Source: Paraburkholderia phenoliruptrix (GTDB taxonomy: Bacteria > Pseudomonadota > Gammaproteobacteria > Burkholderiales > Burkholderiaceae). From it: a DNA stretch of 64,000 nucleotides. Under the pieces are notes generated by a model. The model was not told the DNA's origin, searched no databases, and worked only from the letters and a program-made list of their open reading frames with translations. The stretch is from NCBI RefSeq assembly GCF_019511605.1, contig NZ_JAEUAV010000001.1, forward strand, positions 434,001 through 498,000, in the 5' to 3' direction. Shown here piece by piece: positions 42,843-51,759 of this stretch; within the stretch, counting starts at the first letter, position 1, and every line of letters starts with the position of its first letter. The position numbers and the translations under genes are program-made.

Positions 42843-44081
42843 CTACTTCGCCGTCGCTATGTGCGTCTTCACCTTCACCGGGGGCGCATTGTGGAACGGC
42901 GGTTGGGGCACGAATCTGTCGATTACGCCCGGCTCGAACACAAGGCAGCAAGTAGAGCCGCCGTATTGGAAGAAGCCAATCTCGTCGCCTTTCGCAACCC
43001 GTTGCCCAGGCAGTGCTTCGATCATGCACGACGAGACATCGGCCATGCCGACGAATACGCAACCCACCTGTCCGATGGCGGGATCGTCGCTTTCGATCAC
43101 GATCACGGCTCGCGCCGCGATAGCCGTAATGTAGCCCTGCGAGTCGTTCAGACCGCCCGGGTCGCGGCCTTCTGCATCGGCATCTGAATAGTATGTGCCG
43201 TCGAGCGCGTAGGCCTTCTTGATCACGCCGCTAATCGGCGCATGCCAGCGGTGGTAATCGAATGCGCTCAGAAAACACTGATAGATCGAACCGCCGACGA
43301 AGCGCTGTGCCAGCTCGCGCTGGCTTGCTGAAAACATGTCGAGCAGCGAGTAAGGCTGCGCTTTGATCCAGAAGCTGTCCGTCAGTTTGACATCGCTCTC
43401 GATGTTGTAGGGTGCCGCCTCGCAAGCGCTGACAATAATCTTGTGGTTATCCGGCTCGTCCACGGGCCTTGCGCCCTCGCGAAAGCGGCGCGTGAAAAAG
43501 TCGTTCCATGAAGAGAAGCCCCAGTACGGCTTGTCCGGATCGCAGCAGAACTGCGACAGATTGATCTTCTTGTCGGCCTCGGGCGAAAACCAGCCGTTCG
43601 GTGCAGAGGCATTCAGATGTTCACGCGAATGCGGCCCGCTCAAAAAGCCGCACCAGCAATCAAGCACATGCTTGAGCCGCTGATTGAGCGCCGGGTCGCG
43701 AAAAAGCGCGTAGCCGGAGGGCATGCACATCGGCCAGTCGAGCACTGCGTTCAATGGACAGTGGATCAAACTCGTTTCGCTGAACGGCGGCGCATAGGTC
43801 ATCACATAGTCGATGATCGTCATCAGCTCTTCTATCGACGAATAGCCGAGTACATAGCCCTCGTCGAGCGCCTGGTTGATGGCCCGCGTCATATCCATAC
43901 GAAGCACCGGGTCGCCGTTCAATAGCGCCGCGAGATGGGTCACCGCCTCGGTACGCGGTGCGTGCGCCGCGCGGGCGCGAGCTTTTTCCGCGAGGTCGGT
44001 GCGGTAGCGCGCGAGATGCTCTTCGTTGCTCGGCAGCCAGCCACCGAGCCGGCGCCGCTCGGCCGATTTCTTGTCTGTCAT
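42843..44081 (-). CDS. Phosphatidylserine decarboxylase-family protein (long, PsiD-like type)
   Basis: 412-aa protein. Residues about 30-170 form the extra N-terminal domain found in a subset of PSD-like enzymes (including the fungal tryptophan decarboxylase PsiD), with NEEHLARYRTDLAEKARAR and LIHCPLNAVLDWPMCMPSGYALF. The catalytic half holds FDYHRWHAPISGVI (His) and the self-cleavage motif GGST (in YGGSTCCLVF), which would yield a pyruvoyl group. No membrane-binding helix is obvious, so it may act on a soluble amino acid or amine precursor instead of phosphatidylserine. Start ATG 44081 has GAGGG 6 bp upstream. It is last in a minus-strand pair with the flavoprotein gene. Confidence 0.82.
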   Translation of the reverse strand: MTDKKSAERRRLGGWLPSNEEHLARYRTDLAEKARARAAHAPRTEAVTHLAALLNGDPVLRMDMTRAINQALDEGYVLGYSSIEELMTIIDYVMTYAPPFSETSLIHCPLNAVLDWPMCMPSGYALFRDPALNQRLKHVLDCWCGFLSGPHSREHLNASAPNGWFSPEADKKINLSQFCCDPDKPYWGFSSWNDFFTRRFREGARPVDEPDNHKIIVSACEAAPYNIESDVKLTDSFWIKAQPYSLLDMFSASQRELAQRFVGGSIYQCFLSAFDYHRWHAPISGVIKKAYALDGTYYSDADAEGRDPGGLNDSQGYITAIAARAVIVIESDDPAIGQVGCVFVGMADVSSCMIEALPGQRVAKGDEIGFFQYGGSTCCLVFEPGVIDRFVPQPPFHNAPPVKVKTHIATAK

Positions 44082-44169
44082 GCTCATCCCTCGATATTGC
44101 GTTCAAAAAGTTCAAGAAAAATGCCACGGGCGTTCGGGCGTATGTCCAGCAGCGCGGCGCCGCACTCGG

Positions 44170-45282
44170 CTACTTCGCGCGCGGCGTGGGCAGCGCGTCG
44201 CCTGGTTGCTTGTATCCACTGCGTATCTGCTCGACGCATTCGGCCACCGCCTGCGCCACGTTCACCACTTCCTGCTGCATATCCTCGTCGCGATCGAGCG
44301 TTGCGTGACTCGTCGCGTACGGCTCGTAGTAGCCGATAAAGCGGTCGAGCCGCGACTTCGGACCGCACTCGATCAGGCCCATCCAGCCCAGCCAGTCGCT
44401 CAACGCGCGACGCGAGCCCTCTATGCCGGCGACATCGCCGTGCACGACCATGCCATAAGCCCTGCCGGCCAGGTGCTTCGGATAATCCCACCCGGCAAGC
44501 TCCAACCTCTTCGCTTCCTCAGGCTTCTTGCCGTGCGTGGAAGTAGGATCGGGATTGCCGCCGTCCGCGCAAACCAGGCGATCCATCAGCAGCTTCAGTG
44601 GGCTCGTCACCTGGTACCAGTACACGGGTGTGACGAAGATCACGCCGTGAGCAGCCGCAAAGCGCTCGTAGATCTCGTTCATCCAGTCGTTGACGAGTCC
44701 CAGCGAATGATTCGGATAGCAACTGCATGGCCAGTGGCAAAGCGGCATTGCTGTCGAAACACAGCCTTTGCACGGGTGAATGTGCAGATCGCGGTCGGAG
44801 TTCAGGCGCGACAGATCAAGAAAGTCCACGTTGAAAGCACGCCGCTCCAGCGTGCCTTGCGCGATCTTCGCAAGCCGGAAGCTCTTCGACATTTCGCTCG
44901 GACACGTATAGTCGTTGCGCGACGAAGCATTGACGATCAGCACGCGCGACCGGCTAGCCGGATCGCGCTGCCGTGCCTGCGCGGCGTCGATGCGCTCCTT
45001 CGCGGCACGCCATTCGACGGACAGATCGTAGTCAGGATCGGCGTAGCCGTCGCCCGCCTTCGCGGTGACCGGCGATTTGCGCGACTGCGAATAAGCGTCC
45101 CACGCAATAGCCTCTAGCCGCGCGAGCGCCTCGTCTTCCGCGCGGAAGGCAGGATCGTAGAATCGCGCCATGAAGCGTTCGCGGAAAATGTCGCGCGGCA
45201 GTTGCTCGGTGACCTGCCCCCGGCGCACTTCGATGGGCACAGCAGCTATCGATACATTTGACGGATTCTTCGCTTTACTCAC
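44170..45282 (-). CDS. Flavodoxin-like NAD(P)H-dependent reductase with Cys-rich insert
   Basis: About 370 aa. Residues 1-110 are a helical extension (AVPIEVRRGQVTEQLPR, FYDPAFRAEDEALARLEAIAWDAY). From 113 comes a flavodoxin/FMN-reductase fold (SRVLIVNASSRND, TPVYWYQVTSPLKLLMDRL, GRAYGMVVHGD). Inside is a cluster of five Cys (171, 174, 182, 186, 188; CKGC...C...C.C), like iron-sulfur flavoproteins. Start is uncertain: GTG at 45282 is chosen because it begins just before the conserved-looking part and leaves a normal divergent promoter; an ATG at 45435 would overlap the next gene. It is upstream of the PSD-like gene on the same strand. Confidence 0.75.
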   Translation of the reverse strand: MSKAKNPSNVSIAAVPIEVRRGQVTEQLPRDIFRERFMARFYDPAFRAEDEALARLEAIAWDAYSQSRKSPVTAKAGDGYADPDYDLSVEWRAAKERIDAAQARQRDPASRSRVLIVNASSRNDYTCPSEMSKSFRLAKIAQGTLERRAFNVDFLDLSRLNSDRDLHIHPCKGCVSTAMPLCHWPCSCYPNHSLGLVNDWMNEIYERFAAAHGVIFVTPVYWYQVTSPLKLLMDRLVCADGGNPDPTSTHGKKPEEAKRLELAGWDYPKHLAGRAYGMVVHGDVAGIEGSRRALSDWLGWMGLIECGPKSRLDRFIGYYEPYATSHATLDRDEDMQQEVVNVAQAVAECVEQIRSGYKQPGDALPTPRAK

Positions 45283-45422
45283 GAGGCGGCACACGTAAAA
45301 CAATATGGCGATAAAGAAGCAAAGCGCATTCCACGCTGAATGCCGCGAGCCGAATCGCACACCAGGCGCGCGATTTGCTAGCTTGACAGGTCTCGTACTC
45401 CAGCACGGCAATCCATCACAAC

Positions 45423-46133
45423 ATGATGCACTCACGCGACCGCCTGCTCGTCATCTCGCCTCATCTTGACGATGCGGTATTAAGTTGTGGACTACTGCTC
45501 TCTGCGAATCCGTCAGCAATTGTCTGCACGGTGTTCACAGCGCCGCCGCGTGAAAACATGTCGACGGAGTGGGACCGCAAGTCGGGCTTCAAAGACGCCT
45601 TCGAAGCCATGCAAGCCCGTCAGCGGGAGGACGCCGCAGCCCTGGAAATGCTGGGGGCGCAACCGGTCCATCTGCCCTTTTGCGATGCGCAGTACGAGCA
45701 AACCCCTTTGCTCGACGAACTGGCCGAAGCGCTGCTCGACACCGTGCGAGCGCACCGTCCGGACAAGGTCATCGTCCCGCTGGGTCTCTTTCATTCGGAT
45801 CACACGCTGGTCTCCGATGCCTGTCTGCAACTGGTCACACAAATGCGCGACACGGCATTCCACGCCTATGAAGACGTACCGTACAGACAGATGGACCAAG
45901 CCGTTCCCCAGCGCATTGAAGAACTGACGAAACGTGGCTACCGGCTGAGTCCCGCCGAGGACCTGCCCGCCACCGTCAGTCAATCCGTTTCGCATGAACA
46001 GATGAAGCGCGAAGCAATTGCCGCATACACGAGCCAGTTGCGCGCATTCGGCCCCGGCGCCGAAACCACGCTCTATTCGACCGAAAAGTATTGGCAGCTG
46101 ACAAAGCGGCAGGCCGGAACCCAAGCTGCCTGA
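45423..46133 (+). CDS. PIG-L family deacetylase
   Basis: 236-aa zinc-dependent N-deacetylase fold. RLLVISPHLDDAVLSCGLLL holds the PHxDD zinc motif (His14, Asp16-17); a second His is in GLFHSDHTLVSDA (HxxH). PIG-L enzymes remove acetyl from GlcNAc linked to lipids, thiols or antibiotics. Here it stands at the head of the glycan region, 60 bp before a GT2 gene, so it may trim an N-acetyl sugar made by the nearby enzymes. It is divergent from the flavoprotein gene. No clear ribosome-binding site. Confidence 0.85.
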   Translation: MMHSRDRLLVISPHLDDAVLSCGLLLSANPSAIVCTVFTAPPRENMSTEWDRKSGFKDAFEAMQARQREDAAALEMLGAQPVHLPFCDAQYEQTPLLDELAEALLDTVRAHRPDKVIVPLGLFHSDHTLVSDACLQLVTQMRDTAFHAYEDVPYRQMDQAVPQRIEELTKRGYRLSPAEDLPATVSQSVSHEQMKREAIAAYTSQLRAFGPGAETTLYSTEKYWQLTKRQAGTQAA

Positions 46134-46193
46134 AAGCGAACGGCACATCGTTTGCTTGACCGGGGCATCGCCTCGTTAAGAACAAACAACAGC

Positions 46194-47138
46194 ATGGAAA
46201 AAAAACCGCTTTCCCGGCGCATTTCGGTCGTCGTTCTGACACACAACCGCGCCGACGAGCTTGTGGCTACCCTCGAGCGCTTACTTGCCCTACCGGAAAA
46301 CCCGCCTGTTTTCGTGGCGGATAACGGCTCGAGCGACAACACTGTCGCGTTGGTGAAAGCGCTCTTTCCCACCGTATGCATCGTCGAGTGCAATGCCAAT
46401 CTGGGCGCGGCTGGACGCAATCGCGCCGCAGCCTGCGTCGGCACGGACTACGTCGCCTTCTCCGACGACGACACCTGGTGGGAACCCGGCGCGCTCGAAC
46501 GCGCGGTCCAATTGCTCGATGCGTGGCCGAACGTCGGCATTCTGAGTGGACGCGTGGTAGTGGGCGAGGAGCAGATTACCGACCCCATGTGCTCGATCAT
46601 GCGGGCTAGCCCGCTCGGCAGCGAAGGCTTGCCGGGCCCGGCTCTGATTGGCTACATGGCGGGCGCAAGCGTTTTTCGCACATCGCTGTTCCGCAAGCTG
46701 GGCGGCTACGAGCCGCGGCTTTTCATCGGTGGAGAAGAAGAGCTCGTTGCACTAGACGTACTCGCGTCCGGGCACGCTATTGTCTATTGCGATCAGTTGA
46801 CAGTGCATCATCATCCGTCGCCGTCGCGCGACAGCGGCTTGCGGCGGCGCACGCTCGCGCGCAATGCCGCGTGGATCGCGTGGCTGCGCCTGCCGTGGCC
46901 CGAAGCGTGCCGCGCGACAGCCCAGGCGCTCGCAACCTTCTCGCGCGAAGGTACGCTCGCTCGCGACGGTCTGCCGTTCATGCGCGGCCTTGCGTGGGCG
47001 TTGAGAAACCGCAAGCCGGTGCCACCGCATGTCCTAAACCTGCGCGAGCGCGTGAGGACCGGCGAACGCGAGATGGCAGCGCCTGCGCCGAGCACGCGCA
47101 CAAAGCCGGCGGTAGGCAAAGCCGACGTCAGCACCTGA
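46194..47138 (+). CDS. GT2-family glycosyltransferase
   Basis: 314-aa GT-A enzyme. RISVVVLTHNRADELVATLERL opens the nucleotide-binding fold; FVADNGSSDNT and the metal-binding DxD equivalent FSDDDTWWEPGAL follow. IGGEEELVALDVLASGH carries the catalytic ED-type acid. The C-terminus is helical and Arg-rich. ATG at 46194 is used; a TTG 14 codons upstream is in frame but overlaps intergenic sequence. It follows the PIG-L deacetylase by 60 bp and converges on the ABC-receiver fusion gene, so deacetylase and transferase probably act together on one glycan. Confidence 0.85.
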   Translation: MEKKPLSRRISVVVLTHNRADELVATLERLLALPENPPVFVADNGSSDNTVALVKALFPTVCIVECNANLGAAGRNRAAACVGTDYVAFSDDDTWWEPGALERAVQLLDAWPNVGILSGRVVVGEEQITDPMCSIMRASPLGSEGLPGPALIGYMAGASVFRTSLFRKLGGYEPRLFIGGEEELVALDVLASGHAIVYCDQLTVHHHPSPSRDSGLRRRTLARNAAWIAWLRLPWPEACRATAQALATFSREGTLARDGLPFMRGLAWALRNRKPVPPHVLNLRERVRTGEREMAAPAPSTRTKPAVGKADVST

Positions 47139-47160
47139 ATCATCAGACGCGTTCGGCGCG

Positions 47161-47184
47161 TGAGCGCCTGAGCGCCTGAGCGCC
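47161..47184. repeat. Three tandem copies of an 8-bp unit
   Basis: TGAGCGCC is repeated three times exactly in the short gap between the convergent GT2 and ABC-fusion genes. Each unit holds a stop codon, so it could act as a translational barrier; it may equally be simple slippage. Confidence 0.6.
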
Positions 47185-47190
47185 CGAACC

Positions 47191-49869
47191 CTAGGCGCCC
47201 GCGCGTGCGGACGCCATCGCGAGGTTGCGAATCTCGCCTATCAGCTTCTCGGGCGCAACCGGTTTCGTCAAATGTGCCTGAAAACCGGCCATTTTGGCTC
47301 GCATGCGGTCCTCGCTCTGCGCGTAACCCGTCAACGCGATGGCCGGCACGCGGTCCTGCAACGGCAACTGACGCTCCGCTTCGAGCCGCCGCAAACGGCG
47401 CAGCACGTCATAGCCGTCTTCGTCGGCGAGCACGATGTCACATAGCAATGCATGCGGCCATTGCAGGGTCGGCGTCTGCGCGAGCCAGTCCAGTGCTTCC
47501 TTGCCCGACGACGCGGTGCGCACGCGCGCGCCGCTCGCGGTGAGCACCGCTTCGAGCGCGTCGAGCGCATCTTCCTGATCGTCGATGGCCATGACGAAGA
47601 GACCTTCCAGCGGCGCCGCTCCGTTCTCATCCGCAGGGGGCACTACCTGCGTTTGAGCGGCCGTATCCGCCACGGGACGCAGCGGCAACATCGCCACATA
47701 CGCGAGCCGGCCGTTGAGGGGCATCAGCGTGAAGCTGCCGCCGGCGGCGGCGAGTGCCTCTTCCATGTAGCGCGCCGCTGCCTGCGACAGCTCCGCGGGC
47801 TTCTCGCTCATGCCGAGCACGGTCACCCACACCTGATTGTTATGCCGCTCCACGCGCAATTCGATACGCTGCCCTGGCTTGGCGTGCACGATCTCATTGC
47901 GACACAGCTCGGCAATCAGCGGTTGCAGCACGCTCGGGTCGCCGGTCACGCGCAGATCGTTGTCGCTGATCTGCGGATACAGGGTCACGCGTTGGGCCGC
48001 AATTTCGTCGTGCAACGCGTCGATCACGCCCGCCATCAACGCGGCGAGGCTGACCGATTGCGCGGTGAGCTTGCGCTGCGCATGCTCCAGTTCGCCCTGC
48101 TGCCATTGCAGCGACCACATCTTCGCGTACACGCCGTCGCGCGCGAGCAGTTCGCGATGCGTGCCCTGCTCGACCACCCGGCCATGTTCCATCACGAGAA
48201 TCCAGTCGGCGTCGACGACGGTCGAGAGTCGGTGCGCAATCACAATCGACGTGCGGCCTTGCGCGAGGCGCGTCAACTCGGTTTGAATCGCGCGCTCGGA
48301 ACGCGTGTCGAGCGCGGAGGTGGCCTCGTCGAACACGATGATGCGCGGGTCCTTCAGAATTGCGCGCGCAATCGCAATGCGTTGCCGCTCGCCGCCCGAG
48401 AGCCGTACGCCGCGCTCGCCGACGCGCGTGTCGTAATGGTCTGGCAAACGCTCGATGAATTCGTCGAGTTGCGCCGCGCGTGCCGCCCGCACCACGTCCG
48501 CACGAGTTGCCGATGGCCGCCCATACGCGATGTTGTACGCAATCGTCTCGTTGAACAGCACCGTGTCTTGCGGCACGATGCCAATAGCTTCACGCAAGCT
48601 CTTTTGCGTGACCTGGCCGATGTCCTGTCCGTCAATGCGAATCGTGCCGCTGTTCGGCTGATACAGGCGGAACAGCAGCTTCACGAGCGTGGACTTGCCC
48701 GAGCCGCTTCCGCCCACAATAGCCAGCGTCTTGCCTGGATAGGCATGAAAATCGACGTCGCGCAGAATTTGCCGCGCCGGATCGTAGCCGAAGTCCACGT
48801 GCTCGAACGAGATCTGACCGGCACTTACCACCAGCGGCCTGGCAGCGGGTTCGTCGATATCTTCGCCCACGCGCCCGCGCGCGGCCAGTATCTCGAACAT
48901 GCGCTCCACGTTCACCATTGCGTCGTTGGTCTCACGAAACACGAAACCGAGCGTATTGAGCGGCATGCAGATCTGGATGATGTACGCATTCACCAGAATC
49001 AGATCGCCCACGGTCATGGTGCCGGACACCACATGCTGCGCCGCGAGCAGCATGATCGCGCCGATGCCGAGCGCGATCACCGCGCTCTGCCCCACATGCA
49101 ATGCGGTCAGTGCGCGCTGGTTCGCAGTCCTCGCATGCACCCACTTTTCGAGCACTGCCGAAAGACGCCGGGTTTCGGTTTCTTCGGTGGCGAAGTACTT
49201 GACGGTGTCGTAGTTCAGCAGACTGTCCACCAGCCGGCCGTCCGATTGCGCTTCGAGCGCATTCACCGCGCGCTGGAATGCCACGCGCCGCCGCGTGAAG
49301 ATGAACGTGTACACCGCATAGCACACGAAGGTCGCGGCGATCGCGATCATGAACTCACGCGCATAATTGTGAACCATGATCGCGACGATGGTCACGATTT
49401 CGAACGCGGTCGGCACGATAGTAAACAGCGCGACGCCTAGCAAAAACCCGATACCGTCCGCGCCTTTCTGCACGTCGCGCACGATTGCACCGGTCTCGCG
49501 CTTCGTATGAAAGCGCGCGCTCATGCGATGCAGGTGCGCGAAAGTCCGCTCGGTAAACGCGGCCACCGTGCGCTGCGTGACGATGCTGAACACCACGTCG
49601 CGCGCTTCGTTGAGCGCATCGCCGAGAAAACGCAGCAACGCATAGGTCAGCACCAGGAACACCGGAAACAGCGCCTGCGCGACCGGGTGCCCCAATTCGT
49701 CCACCACATGCTTGAGCACGAGCGGCATCAGCACGGTGGAGAGCTTCGCCGACACCATCAACAGCAAAGCGGCGAGCGTCTGGTTGCGGTAACGCCAGAC
49801 CGCGCGCATCAGATCGGCGGCAATGCGGCGGGTCAGCTGGGAGCGGGGCAGCGTTGCGGGATTCGGCAT
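47191..49869 (-). CDS. ABC exporter fused to a degenerate histidine-kinase core and a receiver domain
   Basis: 892-aa protein. Residues 20-330: six-helix type-I ABC exporter membrane domain. 345-595: ATPase of the Atm1/ABCB7 group, with Walker A GGSGSGKST (386-394), signature LSGGERQR (490-497), Walker B IIVFDEATSALD and H-loop IAHRLST, all intact. 605-732: remnant of a HATPase_c fold (GDPSVLQPLIAELCRNEIVHA like an N-box; GGSFTLMPLNGRLAYVAMLPL like the G2 end), without His box or DTGxG. 757-885: complete receiver with Asp763/764, acceptor Asp811 (LLCDIVLADEDGY), Thr847 and Lys869. The transporter is thus likely controlled by phosphorylation, possibly by the soluble hybrid kinases in this window. 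The first frame start, MPNPATLPRS, suits the family. It stands between GT genes, so it may export a glycan or lipid-linked sugar. Confidence 0.88.
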   Translation of the reverse strand: MPNPATLPRSQLTRRIAADLMRAVWRYRNQTLAALLLMVSAKLSTVLMPLVLKHVVDELGHPVAQALFPVFLVLTYALLRFLGDALNEARDVVFSIVTQRTVAAFTERTFAHLHRMSARFHTKRETGAIVRDVQKGADGIGFLLGVALFTIVPTAFEIVTIVAIMVHNYAREFMIAIAATFVCYAVYTFIFTRRRVAFQRAVNALEAQSDGRLVDSLLNYDTVKYFATEETETRRLSAVLEKWVHARTANQRALTALHVGQSAVIALGIGAIMLLAAQHVVSGTMTVGDLILVNAYIIQICMPLNTLGFVFRETNDAMVNVERMFEILAARGRVGEDIDEPAARPLVVSAGQISFEHVDFGYDPARQILRDVDFHAYPGKTLAIVGGSGSGKSTLVKLLFRLYQPNSGTIRIDGQDIGQVTQKSLREAIGIVPQDTVLFNETIAYNIAYGRPSATRADVVRAARAAQLDEFIERLPDHYDTRVGERGVRLSGGERQRIAIARAILKDPRIIVFDEATSALDTRSERAIQTELTRLAQGRTSIVIAHRLSTVVDADWILVMEHGRVVEQGTHRELLARDGVYAKMWSLQWQQGELEHAQRKLTAQSVSLAALMAGVIDALHDEIAAQRVTLYPQISDNDLRVTGDPSVLQPLIAELCRNEIVHAKPGQRIELRVERHNNQVWVTVLGMSEKPAELSQAAARYMEEALAAAGGSFTLMPLNGRLAYVAMLPLRPVADTAAQTQVVPPADENGAAPLEGLFVMAIDDQEDALDALEAVLTASGARVRTASSGKEALDWLAQTPTLQWPHALLCDIVLADEDGYDVLRRLRRLEAERQLPLQDRVPAIALTGYAQSEDRMRAKMAGFQAHLTKPVAPEKLIGEIRNLAMASARAGA

Positions 49870-50354
49870 GGGGTCCCTGTGAGAGCCGCTGCAGCACCTT
49901 CGCTGCAGGCGGACATTTCGATTCCACTACGCGGGCTGGCAAGCGGCGCGACGAAAAGCGCCAAATGGCGAGCGCGCGCCGAGGCCAGTGACGAGCAAAC
50001 CCTGCGCCCGCCATCGGACAAAACTTAGCACACAGCGCACGCTCGCGACAGGCGCCATTCGTCTTGCATCGCTCAAGGAAAAAATTCGCTTTGTCGTGCA
50101 AGCGCTACTCGAATTTACATGACGGCTTGTAGAAAAAGGGAACGCCACACCGCTTCCCCGCCAGTAATAGGGGCACGCTACAGCGCTTGTGCCTACGCAC
50201 CGTCGCATTGACGTTGCGCGCGTGCCTTGCCGCGCATAGGCACAGCGCATGCTGTGGCCGGTTAACAGCGTCGTATCGCGCGACATTGCATAAGAGTACT
50301 CAGCAACGCGCGCCATGCACGCCCTGCCAATGCCTACCTCGCGAAGGAATGTCA
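49870..50354. other. Divergent promoter region of the exporter fusion and the glycan operon
   Basis: A 485-bp gap, the longest in the window, with no supported gene. It contains AT-richer patches near 50080-50120, an imperfect hairpin around 49888-49912 (CTGCAG arms) in the exporter leader, and a dyad at 50241-50256. It probably holds promoters for both directions and their control sites. Confidence 0.6.
50241..50256. promoter_or_regulatory. Small dyad in the glycan operon promoter region
   Basis: CACAGC-GCAT-GCTGTG is a perfect 6-bp inverted repeat, flanked by GG and GCC, about 100 bp before the GT4 start. It may be an operator or a leader hairpin; only symmetry and position support it. Confidence 0.3.
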
Positions 50355-51650
50355 ATGAAGATCGCCCTCATCAGTGAACACGCCTCGCCCCTCGCCGTCG
50401 CCGGAGGCGTCGACAGCGGAGGACAAAACATTTACGTCGCGAACGTCGCGCGTGAACTCACCGAGATGGGCCATCAAGTGGATGTGTTCACGCGCCGCGA
50501 CCGGGCGCTGCTGCCGCTCGTCTCCGATATGGAAGGCGTGCGCGTGATCCACGTACCGGCCGGACCACCCATGCAGTTGCCCAAGGAACTGCTGCTGCCC
50601 TTCATGGACGAGTTCGCCGCATTCCTGATCGAGTTCTTCCGCCGCGAGAAGCAGCCGTATGACGTGATGCACGCGAACTTCTTCATGTCGGGCCTCGCGG
50701 CGATGAAGGTGAAAGCAGCGCTCGGCGTGCCGCTCATCACCACGTTTCATGCGCTCGGTCGCGTGCGCCGGATCCATCAGGGTGCGAACGACGGCTTCCC
50801 CGACGAGCGTTTCGCAATCGAGGACGACCTCGTCGCGCAGTCGGACGTGGTGATCGCGGAATGTCCGCAGGACGAAGCGGACCTGATCGAGCATTACCAG
50901 GCCGACCCCGCACGCATTGAGATCGTGCCCTGCGGCTTCGACGCGGACGAGTTTCATCCAATGGACCGTGCGACTGCGCGGGAAGCGCTCGGCTGGGAGC
51001 AGGACCAGTTCACCGTGCTGCAACTCGGCCGCCTCGTCGAGCGCAAGGGCATCGACAACGTGGTGCGCGGTGTGGGCGTGCTGAAGAAGGCTTTCAGGGC
51101 GTCGGCGCAACTGTATGTGGTGGGCGGCAACTCGGACGCGCCCAATGAAAAGGCCACGCCGGAAATCGCGCGTTTGCGCGGCATCGCACGCGAATGTGGC
51201 GTGGCGGAACAGACGCACTTTGTTGGCCGGCGCGGGCGCGCGCAACTGCGCTACTACTACAGCGCCGCGGACGTGTTCGTGACGACGCCTTGGTACGAGC
51301 CGTTCGGCATTACGCCGGTGGAGGCCATGGCCTGCGGCACGCCGGTCATCGGCGCGGATGTCGGCGGCATCCGCTATTCGGTGGCCGACGGCGTCACCGG
51401 CTTTCTGGTGCCGCCGCGCGATCCGGCCGCGCTCGCGGCGCGGCTCAACCAGTTGCGGCGCGATCCCGCCCTCGCGCGGCGCATGGGCGAAGCAGGTCTC
51501 GAGCGCGCGAGGAAGGAGTTCACCTGGCGTGGCGTGGGCGAATCGCTCGCGCACATTTATATGCGCACCGCGCGGCTCATGCCTGCCAAAAGTGCGGAAG
51601 AACGTGTGGAGGTTCGACTGCGCGCGGCCGCCGGCGCATCGTTCCGCTAG
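50355..51650 (+). CDS. GT4-family glycosyltransferase, sucrose/mannosyl-synthase-like
   Basis: 431-aa GT-B enzyme, first gene of the glycan run. N-domain KIALISEHASPLAVAGGVDSGGQNIYVANVARELTEMGH holds the long GGxDSGGQxxYV loop typical of sucrose-phosphate synthase-like and MshA-like GT4 enzymes. C-domain: LQLGRLVERKGIDNVV, FVGRRGRAQLRYYYSAADVFVTTPWYEPFGITPVEAMACGTPVIG with the EX7E site. Its acceptor is unknown. ATG at 50355 has AAGGAA upstream. It begins the likely operon that continues through 59667. Confidence 0.9.
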   Translation: MKIALISEHASPLAVAGGVDSGGQNIYVANVARELTEMGHQVDVFTRRDRALLPLVSDMEGVRVIHVPAGPPMQLPKELLLPFMDEFAAFLIEFFRREKQPYDVMHANFFMSGLAAMKVKAALGVPLITTFHALGRVRRIHQGANDGFPDERFAIEDDLVAQSDVVIAECPQDEADLIEHYQADPARIEIVPCGFDADEFHPMDRATAREALGWEQDQFTVLQLGRLVERKGIDNVVRGVGVLKKAFRASAQLYVVGGNSDAPNEKATPEIARLRGIARECGVAEQTHFVGRRGRAQLRYYYSAADVFVTTPWYEPFGITPVEAMACGTPVIGADVGGIRYSVADGVTGFLVPPRDPAALAARLNQLRRDPALARRMGEAGLERARKEFTWRGVGESLAHIYMRTARLMPAKSAEERVEVRLRAAAGASFR

Positions 51651-51759
51651 CACGCCGCGCCCCACTGCTGCGCTCCCAGCACGATTTGTTTCGCCGAGCC
51701 GGAGCGGATGAATTATCCGCCTGCGGAGAACCATTCACGTTTTGAGCACCGCCATCATC

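Noticed and set aside
47452..49440. Plus-strand frame of 662 codons opposite the ABC-receiver fusion
   Set aside because: Arg/His-rich shadow of a strongly conserved ABC protein; no ribosome site or domain.
50352..51734. Minus-strand frame of 460 codons opposite the GT4 gene
   Set aside because: Same antisense effect; the GT4 motifs on the plus strand are unmistakable.
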